This document shows, in pieces, positions 52,836 through 64,000 of a stretch of DNA of 64,000 nt (its first letter is position 1; the number at the start of each line of letters is the position of its first letter). Below the pieces are notes generated by a model. The model was not told the DNA's origin, made no database searches, and saw only the letters and a list, made by a program, of their open reading frames with translations. Made by a program: the position numbers and the translations under genes. The stretch lies in the NCBI GenBank assembly GCA_013398055.1, contig VZRS01002399.1, positions 245-64,244 of the forward strand. The letters are read 5' to 3'. The stretch is from Ifrita kowaldi (taxonomy: Eukaryota; Chordata; Aves; Passeriformes; Cinclosomatidae).

Positions 52836-54566
52836 TAGCACCCAAGAAGTCTTTAAATTTGGCTTTGGCTTTCAGTGTAAAGGCTGGAGAAGTTAAGGTA
52901 GCATGCCACTGTCACAGATTGGCCATTGGGCTCTATTCTTCCTGGCAGTAGTTCTGGTAGTTATATTTGTTCTATTTTTTCCTCCTTATTTCTTGTTAGA
53001 AACCCTGGAAAAGGTTTCTCGGGAAGTTTCTCACATACTTGGTCAGTGTCTTCTGCCACCCTTTAAGCTGTGCCTTGGCAGCTCCTGTATCAATAAAAAC
53101 CAGCTAATTCTGGGTTTCATACACATGCTGCTCTTTGCTCCAGGCTCTGATTTGTTCCTTCTAAAGATGAGGCCTGGGAATCTTCTTTCACCAAACACTG
53201 GCAGGTCAATCGTGTCCTTGCTTTTAGCAAAAATTCAGTTTGCTCTTCTCCGTTTCACTCTGCTTTTCCGCAGTGTTGGTTGGTTGCCTGTGTCGCCCTT
53301 TCCCACATCTTCCTTTAGGAGATGTCAGCCCTGTTAAGGATTAAGAGGTTTTTGCACCCTTTTCAGGCTGATGTAGCTTTAAGAGGTTTGCAAAACCCAT
53401 TTATTCTCGTGGGTGCTTTATAAGGTGAAAAGAAGGATTCCTTCCTCTCCTGCTCTGACCTTGCATCTTGGCAAAGGAAGGACAGAAAAATTGCATCTTA
53501 TTTTTGATGATTTTATGGTTGGGACGTTGTCAAAGGAAGGTTCCATGACGGCAGCAACACATCTAAGCATGTACAGTCTTACTTTTCCTCTCACTTGAGC
53601 TGTCATGAGTGAGGAATAATTCTAGAGAGGTTAAGAGAATTATTTGACTAATACTGAAGTAAGACAAGAAATTGGCCCCTGCTCTTTAGAGTTTTAAATG
53701 CAAGTGACAGTACAAAATGTTGCTAGAAGAAGGTGTACTCGTACTGGTAAACAAGGAAGAGTGCCAGCTCCCAAAGCACGTTGTCCTCAGGAGGCTCTCT
53801 GTCCATAGATTGTCTTTGAATTTAACCAAAATCTGTTTTCTTAGAGAAAGAAGATAAAGGTTACATGTGAATTAAGTTGTTATAGTTAAAAATGGTCAAA
53901 GAAGCTAGTTTAAGTTTATTTGGGACAAAATATACCCAGCCCCCTCAATTGAGGAACTGAGGCACCGAGGCTTGGAAAGTTACATTTTGTTTGAACTATA
54001 AGCCTCAATAAAATATTCTAGATTTAATTAATTTTAAAGCAACTTGTCTTTTGGAACCCGTGAATTGCTTTCAAAGATTATACCTTATGCTAGCTTTTCC
54101 TACCTTCTGTTTTACATGATATTCGCACTGAGTTGCTGTCATAGATTAGAAGTACTTATCTCTTTAGAATGCCATGTAATTTCCTATGAACAGCTGCTTA
54201 CTTTAGCTCTGCTGTTTTCTGACTGAAATTGAATATAACTTCAGTATTTTAATACAAGATTTGATTGAAATATTGAATGCTCAGTTGACTGTCATGCATT
54301 CCAAGAGCACAGATCCTCACCATCTGCCTATGACCACTTCTCTAGGGGTAAAAATATTTCAGGTTTCTGTAAAATGCAATGAAATTAAAATGCAAGTTGA
54401 AATAAAAATATCTTTAATTCCATATTGTGTATACGTGTTGTCAGTACAGGTAAGTATAACCATGTCTTAGCAGTCCAGTTCTCTCCTTGTGCTAACTGAT
54501 CAGTCATTTTCTTTTTCTTTAAAAAATAAATATATTTCAAATGTTTGGGTTTTTTTCCCTTTATAG

Positions 54567-54640
54567 AGCCAGTATTGTGCAGAAGCGAATAATTTATTTT
54601 CAAGATGAGGGCTCTCTCACCAAAAGAATCTGTGAGCAAG
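54567..54640 (+). CDS. SPON1: SPON1 coding exon 4: end of Reeler domain
   Basis: A short 74-nt exon that completes Lys155, encodes residues 156-179 and gives the first base of codon 180. The peptide is ASIVQKRIIYFQDEGSLTKR followed by ICEQ, a sequence very well conserved in F-spondins. Cys177 is the expected partner of Cys151. The acceptor is TTTATAG preceded by a T-rich tract. The donor is GTAAGG at 54641. Choosing the AG at 54565-54566 rather than the next AG two bases on preserves the reading frame from exon 3. Confidence 0.95.
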
Positions 54641-55308
54641 GTAAGGTAAAGTAAAACATCTTTCTGACCTCCTTGTTGTGCTTTGCATATTTCTCTTAAC
54701 TCATTGTCTCAAACTAAGATTTGGAGGTCTTGGACAGTTTCATCCAGGTTCAAATTTGGGATCTTCCATTCAGTTATGGTCTTCTTTTTCACATACTCTG
54801 CATCTCATACTACCTTTCTTGCCTGCCCCTAAATGTGCTACTTGCAATTTTTTACCTGCTCTTTGTGTGATACCCATTGGTTTCCAGGGCACTTTGTTTA
54901 TTGAATCCTGGGCTATTTCCTAAACCTAAAAGTTGCAGTTGGTTATTGCATCCCACAACAGAATTCATATTCTTTGGCTGTCAGAAATTTCCAGCCCTAT
55001 TGTGTTTTGAGATTAACTGAGGTTTGTCCTTATCAGATAACAACCAGAAACAAACCCCTCTTGAATCTGAAGATGACTGAAATATTAATGCCTTCAACTT
55101 AAAAAATGCAGATTTAAATAATTTCATCCACTTAGAAATATGGTACAGATATTTCAGGGTTGTAGTTGAGTCTAATGGTAAACGTAAGCAAAACAACTCC
55201 CATGTTTAACTCAGATTTATTTCCTGGACTATTTATAATGGCAGCTTCACTGTCCTCACTGGTTTTGAGTTGTAACCATTTTCAGTGGGTACTCTGATGC
55301 TTTTTCAG
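54641..55308 (+). other. SPON1: SPON1 intron 4 (668 bp)
   Basis: The shortest intron here, unique-looking, with a GTAAGG donor and a CTTTTTCAG acceptor. No repeat or gene was seen. Confidence 0.9.
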
Positions 55309-55431
55309 ACTCAGCCTCGGAAGGTGTGACTGACAAACCAATTTTGGATTGCTGTGCCTGTGGCACTGCCAAATACAGGCTGACATTTTATGGAAACTGG
55401 TCAGAAAAAACCCATCCCAAGGATTTCCCAC
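55309..55431 (+). CDS. SPON1: SPON1 coding exon 5: Reeler/spondin domain junction
   Basis: This 123-nt exon completes Asp180 and encodes residues 181-220 plus the first base of codon 221. After a variable linker it reads GVTDKPILDCCACGTAKYRL and then TFYGNWSEKTHPKDFP. Cys194, Cys195 and Cys197 correspond to the CCxC cluster whose partners lie later in the spondin domain, beyond this window. Asn209 in NWS is a conserved N-glycosylation sequon. The acceptor is TTTTTCAG and the donor is GTGAGT at 55432. Both ends are phase 1, making it the only symmetric exon in the window. Confidence 0.95.
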
Positions 55432-58400
55432 GTGAGTATCCTTCCTTTACTTGTACCATACAGGGGCTCTGAGGAGGGTTGGAGCTGGTTGTGCGACACA
55501 GGATCACTTATTTACAGCTCAGCAGTGTAAATTATGACATGGAATCCTGCTGACATTCAGCATTGAAAATCAATGGATCTTTCTGCACTATACATTACCA
55601 GTAGCTTCTATTGATGTGCCTGACATTTTGAGCTAAGTTGTCTATGAGATTGCATTTGCAAGATATCTTTGTGGGGAGAAATGTTCCTTTGTTTTTTTGG
55701 TTTTTTTTCTTATTGAAAGCTTAGACTGGCCTATAATGTAGGGGTAGGAGACAAGATTTTAAGAAAAAGGCCATAAAGCATGGATAACACACTAATACTT
55801 TGATTTCTCAGCCATGCTAATCTATCCAGTTTGTTTTACTTCGAAGTGTTTTGAATTACTTCAGTTAAATTTGGTGCATTTTGAATCTTGCTGCCAAAGG
55901 ATATTAATAGTATGTATAGAACTAATACTCTGTCTTCTTTGCCTTTGTTGGTTGAACACCCAAATAAAAAACACTTTCTGAACTTTGCCTGCCTGGGTTT
56001 TTAAGTGTCTGAACTACAGAATCAGTGTTTTTGCTGCAAGTTTGCTTTCTGCAGCTACCCAAGTATCTGTAAAAAGCTGAAGTCACAAACCATGTATTAT
56101 GCACTTGGTCTTTCATTACTGACTCCACAGTCTGTGGGAAAAAAGTCTAGGAAAGTATTTAAGAATATGAGTCACATTTACAGGTGTTTAAACTTTGTTA
56201 TGTTTTCTGTGGCTGATGTTTATTATAGAGACCTTTTATATTGATTTAAAAAAATGTTATTATTGTCCCAGTGTCAGAAAATCCTCATATAACTCAAATA
56301 TGGTTTGTATCAGCTCATAGTTTTAACAGCCTAAGCAATATTGCCCGTGTTGAGTTTGAAACACAGCATTGTTCAAACACTATTGGTCAGCTTAATACGT
56401 GGGAGATAAAATAAGCAAAGCCAATAATTGCAGGCATGCTCTTTTAGGCTACTGGATGATTTAAATATCTGCTGAGTGTGAGCTTCATTTGCACTATTTG
56501 CATGGATTCAGCTGGTGGTTAGAAATAGGCCATGAGAAAATGACTGAAAACTATGAAATTCCTGTGACTTAGTGATGTAATACTGAGCATAAATGGCCTT
56601 TTCTTTTACAGCCAAGTCAGTGAACTCAGGAAGGGTATGGCTGCATGATGGAAAATAAGCAAGTTGCAATAGTTTGCTACAACAGAGCCCTCTGTAGCCT
56701 GCTATCTCTTCCCAGTTACAAAATGGTGAATTAAAGCAATATATTACTTAAACTGGAAAAGTGAAAAAATACCCATTTGGTACTTACACAATTAATCCCA
56801 GTAATAACAGCTAATAAGATTTTACATTGAAATTTCTGAAAGTTGAGGAAAAGATCTCATCCAGATATAATGATGTTAAAAATGAAAACTAGTTATTGGC
56901 ATTGTTCTTTAAAATGTTGAGCTTGTGCAGTAATTACATCAAAATAAAATGTTATTCATTGTGGACTGTGGTAAATCACTGTTTGCCAAGCCACCACATA
57001 AAAAATTCTGCTCTATTCTTGTACCAGCAATAAGGCTGGAATAGAAAGCAGATCATAAACTTTATGTTTTGCATCTTTTCTTTATCTTCTGATTTGTTTT
57101 GAAAACCCCTAAAGAATAAGCAGTTTGTGCAAAGCATCTATTCTCTCTGGGTATCACCCATTTTTGAGAACAGAAATCCACATGCTCTTCATGATGATGT
57201 GATATAAGCACATCTGTGAAATGTGTCAGAGGATAAATTCTCATGTTGTTATGGCACCCTGATTTTTCTGCAAAAATACACAAATAAGTGTATAAATTGA
57301 GAAACTACTCAAAACTACAAGAATGAAATGAAATAACAGCACTGGAAAGCAGTCAGTACTCTGTTTGCTGTCTTAAAACCTAGAGGGTGGCATTGGATGC
57401 AAAACAGCTCTGGCCTCGTACTTCTCAGATTATCTCATGCAGAGAAGTTTCTTTGATGGTTAGGGGAAAAAGCTTAGGAAATATCAAGCTGTCTCTTTGT
57501 TCTCATAGGAAATGGATGGTTCAAGGTGAGGAGTGACACACTTGCAAATGCAGCAGAATTTTGTGAGAAGTTTAGGGTAGATGTGGTATGACTTGGAACA
57601 GCTCATTTGGGCAGGTAGGTGGGCCAGGAGCTTTCTCTGCAGAGCCAGTATCTTTAGGGAGGGCTGTTTGGTGGAAGAGGCTGTGCTGTTGTTGCGAAGG
57701 CATCAGAAGTCCCTGTCCTGTTCGGAGCAGGGAGGGAGAGAAGCTTTGGAGCACAATTCCTTTTCCATTTGAGTAAAGACTTACAGGCACTCAGGTTCCT
57801 CTCTGTGGTGACTCATTTTTGTTTTGTAGGGACTATTCTCTTTCAAAAAGCTTCAGTGCCACTTGCTGTGTTTCAGGGTAAGCAGCTGTCTGTGGTCTGT
57901 GGGGCAGGCAGACCCCTGTGCCGGGGCAAAGCTGGAGCTCCCATCACTGGAGCTGAGTGACAACACCTCTCTGCGCTTTGACAGGGTGCCACTGTATATT
58001 TAAGGAACAGTTGCTAGATCTTAGATCAAGAAACCATCTCCTGGCATTGCAGTCTCTTCAGCTGTGGAGGAGGGAAGGTTTAGTTTGGTTTTATTCCACA
58101 TTTAGGGCTCAATTACTGATTAGCTTTAGTTGATTCTGAAAACTTCAGGCCTGCTACAATTTAGAGCTCCGTAGGTGTGTTTTGGTCCAAGTTTAGGACT
58201 AAGGAAGCAGTGAAGGCTCTGTGTGCTGCTCTGCCAGGCCATCTCCCTCATCTATCTATTCTGCTTCCTACACTTTTCTAGCTTTTTTCCCCTGCTGTTG
58301 GTGTTCATTTTTATTTCTAATCTATTTTCTACTCTCCCATGATTAGGTTCCTGCATCTGACTTTATACAATTCTCTACACTGTCTTCTTCAATTTCATTG

Positions 58401-59314
58401 TTCCACCTCTCACATCTTAAATTTGCATTCCTTTTATTTACTTCATTATTCATTTTTTGTTCATTTATTCAGTTTGCAGCTGTTTTTACTGCTGCTCTCT
58501 ACCTTTCACATTGCAAAGAAAAATGTTAAATATTGTCTCACTCCATCATTCTGACTCCCTCATCTCCTACAGTCCTTGCCTTGTTACCAGACTGTCTGCT
58601 TGTGCGAGCAGTTCATTTTCTCACCCTTTTCCTTTAAGCCCATATATCTGCAGAAGGTTATTTGACACTTAAGTGAATTCATTTTTATTTCCAGGACTGT
58701 GGGACTTCTGTGACTCCTTATTTCTGCTCAATTCTCTTTTCAATTCCATCTTACTTCTCTAACATCTTTTTCTTTAAACTTTTTTGTCTTTTTTTCTTTT
58801 TTTTTGTTCAACAAGACAAGAAACAAGAATGGGAATCCTTTTGCTTAGCTCTACAACTCTTACATTATGAGAAATCTGAGCAAGAAAACTCTGTGAATAT
58901 AGAAGTGAATATAGAAAAATTTTCTTCACTGCCTTCAGTAAGGAAAAAACTTGCTGTTAAATCTGAGTGTGACCGCTGAAGTCTTCCCTTGCAGGTTTCC
59001 TTCTCTAAAATATTTGACATAGAAACTTAAAATTAAAGGTTTCCTAAACTTCCTGAAGTGAGATCTTTGGTGAAGGAAAACTGTACTAAGCCTATTTGTT
59101 TTGAGGGGCTGCTTTATGCTCGATTTCTGTCAGTCACTGGCTTGTTCTTACTGCTCTGATGATGTGGTGTATTGGTGTAGTGAGAACTGACAGCATGCAA
59201 AACCCTCAAGAGTGGGGACTTCAAAACTTTATTAAAAGTCAGGAATTATGCTTTGAGGCTGTCTCGATGGTTGGTTGATGTGTTTTGTTTCGTGTTTTTT
59301 TTTCCCCTGGAAAG
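55432..59314 (+). other. SPON1: SPON1 intron 5 (3883 bp)
   Basis: AT-rich intron with a T-rich tract near 55687-55711. No gene or mobile element was recognised. It ends in a T run, then CCCCTGGAAAG, an unusual purine-rich acceptor context. A 58710-58979 frame contains a long Phe-rich stretch from poly-T and is a chance frame. Confidence 0.85.
55687..55711. repeat. T-rich low-complexity tract
   Basis: T runs broken by GG, similar to the tract at 37109. Confidence 0.55.
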
Positions 59315-59463
59315 GACGCACCAACCACTGGTCTGCGATCATTGGCAGTTCCCACTCCAAGAACTACATCCTGTGGGAGTATGGAGGATATGCCAGTGAA
59401 GGTGTCAAACAAGTTGCAGAGCTGGGGTCCCCTGTGAAGATGGAAGAAGAAATTCGACAGCAG
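59315..59463 (+). CDS. SPON1: SPON1 coding exon 6: N-terminal part of spondin domain
   Basis: This 149-nt exon completes Arg221 and encodes residues 222-270. It begins RTNHWSAIIGSSHSKNYILW, continues EYGGYASEGVKQVAELGSPV and ends KMEEEIRQQ. These are the first strands of the spondin N domain (F-spondin domain), a C2-like fold that binds calcium through acidic residues encoded further downstream. The NHWSAIIG motif is the domain signature. The donor is GTAGGT at 59464 and the exon ends in phase 0. The acceptor AAAG|GA is the only AG that keeps frame with exon 5. The next exon is not in the window. Confidence 0.95.
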
Positions 59464-62400
59464 GTAGGTGTATTTTAGTGCATACTTTTAAAAAAGGATC
59501 CTCCCTTGGCCTGCGAACAGTGTCATTAACAATGTCTCTGAATGTAATTTTGCTGAATAATCCTCACTTAAGTGGAGAAGGAGTTCTACCTCTCTTTCTA
59601 GACTCATTCTTACCCTGGCAAGAGTTTTTGTCTAGGAAAGGACAAGTTGCAGAATTCTAGACTTAGAAAATCTGTGTGCCACATGGAGCATAAATCAGAG
59701 GTAGCAAAGTAAAACTCACCTTTTCAGGCTTAATTGTGAAGAATCGTGGACGTTTTTGCTAAGAGAAAACCTTGAAGACAGACAGCAATATCCCTGCCTT
59801 AAAATAGTGAAGGATTATTCATCATTTAGATACACTTTGTAGAATGTTACATTTTGCTTCTTGATGAATCACCTCATTTTGTGTTATACAAATATATGCA
59901 CTGCTGTGTTTCCCTGTTCATCATTATTTGTGTATCACAAGCATGCTTTCCTTAATAATCTCTTTTACAAAGAAAATAATCTATTCCTTAATGCTGAACA
60001 CGTGCAAGAAACCCTCTGTACATACAGTCACTTTTTTTACATTTGTGTGGATCTTTCCTATATTTGACACTTCTGAAGTCAGCAAAAGTAAAAGCAGTGT
60101 TCAAGATGATATTGTTGATTAACCATTCTTCCTTTTGGTAACTGCTGCATGTCAAAGACACTGTATTTCGAGACCTCCAGGGTAGGTTGTACACAGGGTT
60201 ACACAGAGAGACAGAAAAAAAATTCAATTATATTTATATAAGCAGTATAAAACAATCTCAAAGACTGTTTGGCTCATGAGAAAACTTGTATAGCAAAAGG
60301 CTTTGTGTGCTAAATTTCATTTGCTTTTTTGTGATGCTTAAGTGTATATAGTCGTGGTACAAGAACAGCTGTTGTGTTTGACAAGAAACTCCCAAAGCCA
60401 AGAAAAAGAAAATAAAACCAGCTTATAACTTAATATATAAAAGGGATAGAAAAGGAATATGAAAGGGAAAAAACAATTTCATTGTGGGGCAAAATGTGGT
60501 CATGGATGCGTTATTTTTTAACCCGTCATAAACCTTGGTGTACTTGGAAGTAGAAAGTAGGCCTTGATCCTATGCAGAAAAGTGGCTGGATTTTATCCCA
60601 GCAATATAATATAAACCCAGATGGATGAAAATTATAGCAGAGTACTGTGTATACCACATGTAACTTATCATTTTTGCTGCTTGCTTGGGAAATCAATATT
60701 TTCTTGTAGTAGGCCCACATGGAATGAAGAAAATCAGCAATTTTGTATTGAAGAAGATAAATCCTGTTACAGTCTTGATGAATACTCTATAAAATAGGGG
60801 TTTGGCACACTTGAATTGGGACTTATACAAATATACAATTGGGACTATGCAATTGGGTCTTCTTCTGAAGCAGCAGGAGCAAGGGGGAGGTATGGGGCGA
60901 GGAGCAAGCAGAGGTGCACTTGTGGAAGGTCACGCTGAGGACTGGGAGAAGGGCAGTGGATTTGAAGGGAATATGGAAAAAAAATGAAAATCATGCCTCT
61001 GCTTTCCAAGTCTGGCTTCTTTGTCATTATGTGCCATGTGTTTGCAAAAAGGGGATGTATTTATACACTGGGTTCAAATCAGAGCACCTTGTGGCTTTGA
61101 GAGCACTTCAAATAGATAACTGGCTACAGTTTCAGGGGCTGCTGAGATTGAACGTGAAATTAATGAATGTTGCAGTTAATTCCAACATCGGGGTGTCCGA
61201 TTGGGTCAACCCTGCAGTAATTCCCACGATTCTCCTGGGTCAGTTTATCCAAGCATCGAGCTGGTGTTCTAACTGGGTGTTACCTAGAACAGTGCAGCAC
61301 GTCATCAAATGCCATAACATTTCTATTGAGATTATTTGACTTTTTTTTGGCTTTAACATGTGCTTAAGCTGCGCTAATATTTTTGAGAGATTTTGAGGTA
61401 AAATTCTGCAATGAAGACTGCAGAACTAGTTATGCCAGGAGCTAATTTGCGGACATTTAAGTCAGGGTGGTATTTTTCTTTTTGTTTTAATTGCACTTTG
61501 TCCCTTGCAATATCCCTACCTGCCTTGAGAGCTGATGATGTTGTTTCCTTCCCCACATGTTGCAATTTACCTCAGGATCTATTTGCTTCTTTTCCATTTC
61601 TTATTCTACCTCTTTTTCCCCTCTCTGCTGTCTTCCCAGCCTTGTGTTGTGGGTTGATGAGAGGACGCAATTCATTAAAATCATTCTCCAAACAGCTTTG
61701 ATGTTTTTGAAAACACAGGAAAGGCAGCTTTTGTAATTCTGGTGCCTGGACTCAGAGCTCACTCACTGTAGTTAAGGCACTTCTTCCAGGGCCATGCTTG
61801 GATCTGGGAATCTGCTGTGTGTCTGCTGTGTTTTGTAGGCAGTTTCTTAGGTGAACACATATTAGACACATATTTATGTAACCAGCATCTGTCACAGACA
61901 TTACCCATTTATAAAAGAAAAAAATCTAGCTGATTTTATGTTTTATTACCACAAATTTATGGTGTATACAAAAACAACAGCAAAAAAAAAGTCTTTCTTT
62001 CAAGGAGCTTTGTTAAGAAGTGTCCTAACAATTATGTGTCATTAAATAAAAGATCCTCAAGCGTGAACATTTGCTCCCCCTATGACAGAATGCTGCATCA
62101 TCATCAGTTTTTCTTCTTGACCTGGCACCTTGGGCTGCTCTGGTTTGTGTCGTTACTGTAAAGAGCCTGTGTGGGATTTTTGCATGGATGATCCTGGGCA
62201 CTGTAAACTTGCTTTGTAGTTTGTTTATCTGGGAGAACTTAAAGGAACTAATCAGCCTTTTTGTTAAAGTGTTCCTGGCAGCCTGGAAGGAAAGCCGGGG
62301 CACATAAGAGTTGTACTAAAACAATCTGTCAAGTGGTTGACGTGTACAATAGGATAATTCATGCGTTAGACTGCAGGGGTTATAAATGAACAAAGGATGG

Positions 62401-63240
62401 AAGAGGAATTATATGAGGGGAAGAATGTGCACTGACCTCGCATATCTCTGAGATATATTCACACTCTCACTTTGTTTTGAGAAATTCTGATTTCTCCAGA
62501 AGCCGTCATTTGATAAATGTCTCATAGGAAATGAATGCAGAATTTGAAGGAGAAATTTTGCCTTCAAATTGGGATAGGTCTGTTTAAACAAATGAACAAA
62601 CAAACAAGATGGTTAAAACATGAATTAGAAGTAAAGTGTATGAGTATTATGAGTAAAGTGTAATTCTAAATCTCATACCCTAGGCTGATGGAACAAGATT
62701 CAAATAGAGACATTGTTTTAAATATCTCTCACCTTAAGAGAAATAATTTGGTTTTGCCTAATTATCTCTCAATAAATACTCAGTCATTTTGCCACCAATT
62801 TTTTTTTTAAATCAAGATAAGTAATATTCTGTAGCTTCCATCTTTCTTCAGAAAAAGCAGTGTGTACTCTCTGCATGCTCCCTATGGACCCACAGGTGAC
62901 ATTCTTACGAGTTTGGTTTAATGCTCTCTGAAATGTCAGTCAGTGGGATGACTTCTTAGATTGTCTTCAGCATCCTCAGATGAAAGCTGACTGTGCCTCC
63001 AGACCTTTCAGAAGAGGAAGTTCTGTTTTTCATGAAGATGTTTGTAAAGTTTTAGACACATGACAATGTGTGAATTGAAGGTGAAACCTGAAACAGCAAA
63101 AAATTTCTGTAGAAAAAAATATGCAATTGTTATGACCCCACCCAAACATTTATCTTTACAAAATAGTCCTGATTTGGATTTTTTAATAAAAAAAAGAGAA
63201 GAGAGTAAAAATTAAAGTAAGTTCATAGTTGGATTCATCC

Positions 63241-63258
63241 TGATTGATTGATTGATTT
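63241..63258. repeat. (GATT)n microsatellite
   Basis: Four GATT units followed by a T run. Confidence 0.75.
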
Positions 63259-63898
63259 TTTAAAAGTAATTTCAGTATTTCAGTTGAATATTTATCATTT
63301 TATTACCTGTTTTGTAAGGCAGTGCTGTGTTCTTCCACAGAAGAATGGGGTCATTAGATTTTCCTGGCTGAAGCTGGTAAATCACCTGAATTACAAAGAG
63401 GAATCTGCAGGATATTGATCACTTTTTATTACAGCACTGGGCAAATTATTGTGTTTACTGAAACAAGCTCAAAATTTGCTTTTTGAATCAGCTGCTATTG
63501 TGTGCTCAGGGAAGGCAAAATTAGCCAACCTGGGAGGTTCAACTCAGTTGACTTGTGCTTGACAGCACAGCTGAAAATTCTCCCTGGACACTTCACCTCA
63601 GAGACCAGGATACCCCTGACAATGCCTGGGAATTAGACTGGGAATTGCACTGGGAAACTGTGGTTGTTGTTGAAATAGTTCAATCTGTGTTTGTTTAAAA
63701 TAACTGAAAAATTAGGGACAACATGGTGGCTTGGCCTTCATGGCAGGAGGAGATTGGAACAAATGAAGGGTCTTAGACTATTTTGCAGTGAGCTAATACT
63801 GATATTCCTGCTGCTATTCTTACTGATGGAAACCAGAAGGAATTGGCCACCTGGGATGTTTTACTGTTGCCTAACCAAACCTCCAGTGAATGGCATCA

Positions 63899-63915
63899 AC
63901 ACACACACACACACA
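63899..63915. repeat. (AC)n microsatellite
   Basis: Eight uninterrupted AC units ending in AGAG. Likely polymorphic in length. Confidence 0.85.
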
Positions 63916-64000
63916 GAGCCCCTTTCTCGTCAGTCCCCAGGGAGGGCACTTTTGTTCCCATCCAGATTTCAGAGGCACCAGCCTCTCCCCGTTGAAAAGA

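Larger units (their letters stand above)
34254..54566 (+). other. SPON1: SPON1 intron 3 (20313 bp)
   Basis: AT-rich intron with a GTAAGT donor and a TTTATAG acceptor. Recognised contents are a short (TG) run near 36270, T-rich tracts (37109-37135 and 49391-49470), an inverted repeat at 43588-43627, a decayed retroviral pol region (about 46725-47880) and a CR1 fragment (about 52559-52835). A 144-codon frame at 52903-53337 and a 122-codon frame at 44194-44562 have no recognisable protein signal and no splice context, and are treated as chance. The other stretches hold nothing I can name. Confidence 0.85.
59464..64000 (+). other. SPON1: SPON1 intron 6 (incomplete, at least 4537 bp)
   Basis: Starts with GTAGGT and runs off the window. 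It is AT-rich with no recognised mobile element or exon. The next expected coding block of spondin was looked for in all three plus frames to 64000 and not found. It contains a (GATT)n run at 63241-63258 and an (AC)n run at 63899-63915. Confidence 0.8.

Noticed and set aside
53077..53094. Minus-strand DTGA tetrapeptide resembling a retroviral aspartic protease active site
   Set aside because: About one such four-residue match is expected by chance in a window this size. The flanking residues do not fit a protease and stops surround it.
52903..53337. A 144-codon plus-strand frame, the longest in the window
   Set aside because: It begins just after a CR1 fragment, is rich in hydrophobic residues from T-rich sequence, resembles no protein I know and has no splice signals that would join it to SPON1.

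Overview
The window is vertebrate nuclear DNA, almost certainly from a bird and probably a passerine. It carries CR1 LINE remnants with the typical 3' tail, and one composite SINE whose tRNA-Ile-like head is joined to a CR1-type tail, the architecture described for the passerine TguSINE1 family. There is no bacterial gene organisation. Nearly all open frames are short chance frames in AT-rich intron.

The one gene that can be supported is SPON1 (F-spondin, spondin 1) on the + strand. Six coding exons were placed by eye: 18-240, 6846-6952, 34120-34253, 54567-54640, 55309-55431 and 59315-59463. Every junction is GT-AG, all phases agree, and the exons join to exactly 810 nt (270 codons). They encode the signal peptide, the whole Reeler domain and the first ~80 residues of the spondin N domain. 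The rest of the spondin domain and the six thrombospondin type 1 repeats must lie beyond position 64000. The start codon lies 17 bases from the window edge, so the promoter is outside.

Intron sizes are 6605, 27167, 20313, 668 and 3883 bp, followed by an incomplete sixth intron of at least 4537 bp. Intron 1 holds a GC-rich island (about 3880-4345) and the tRNA/CR1 SINE (5813-5952). Intron 2 holds CR1 fragments (about 16228-16354, 21142-21330 and 21345-21382), a 170-bp direct duplication straddling a single N (27344-27684), a telomere-like degenerate repeat (29591-29682) and a small island open on both strands (31944-32245). Intron 3 holds the decayed integrase region of an endogenous retrovirus on the minus strand (46725-47006, with possible flanking pol sequence to ~47880), a perfect 9-bp inverted repeat with two E-boxes (43588-43627) and another CR1 fragment (about 52559-52835). 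Introns 4 to 6 hold little beyond simple sequence.

I see no convincing new biological system. The points most worth checking are the probable assembly artefact at the N, the telomere-like block, the retroviral remnant, the double-stranded open island, and exon 5, whose skipping would stay in frame yet remove three key cysteines.
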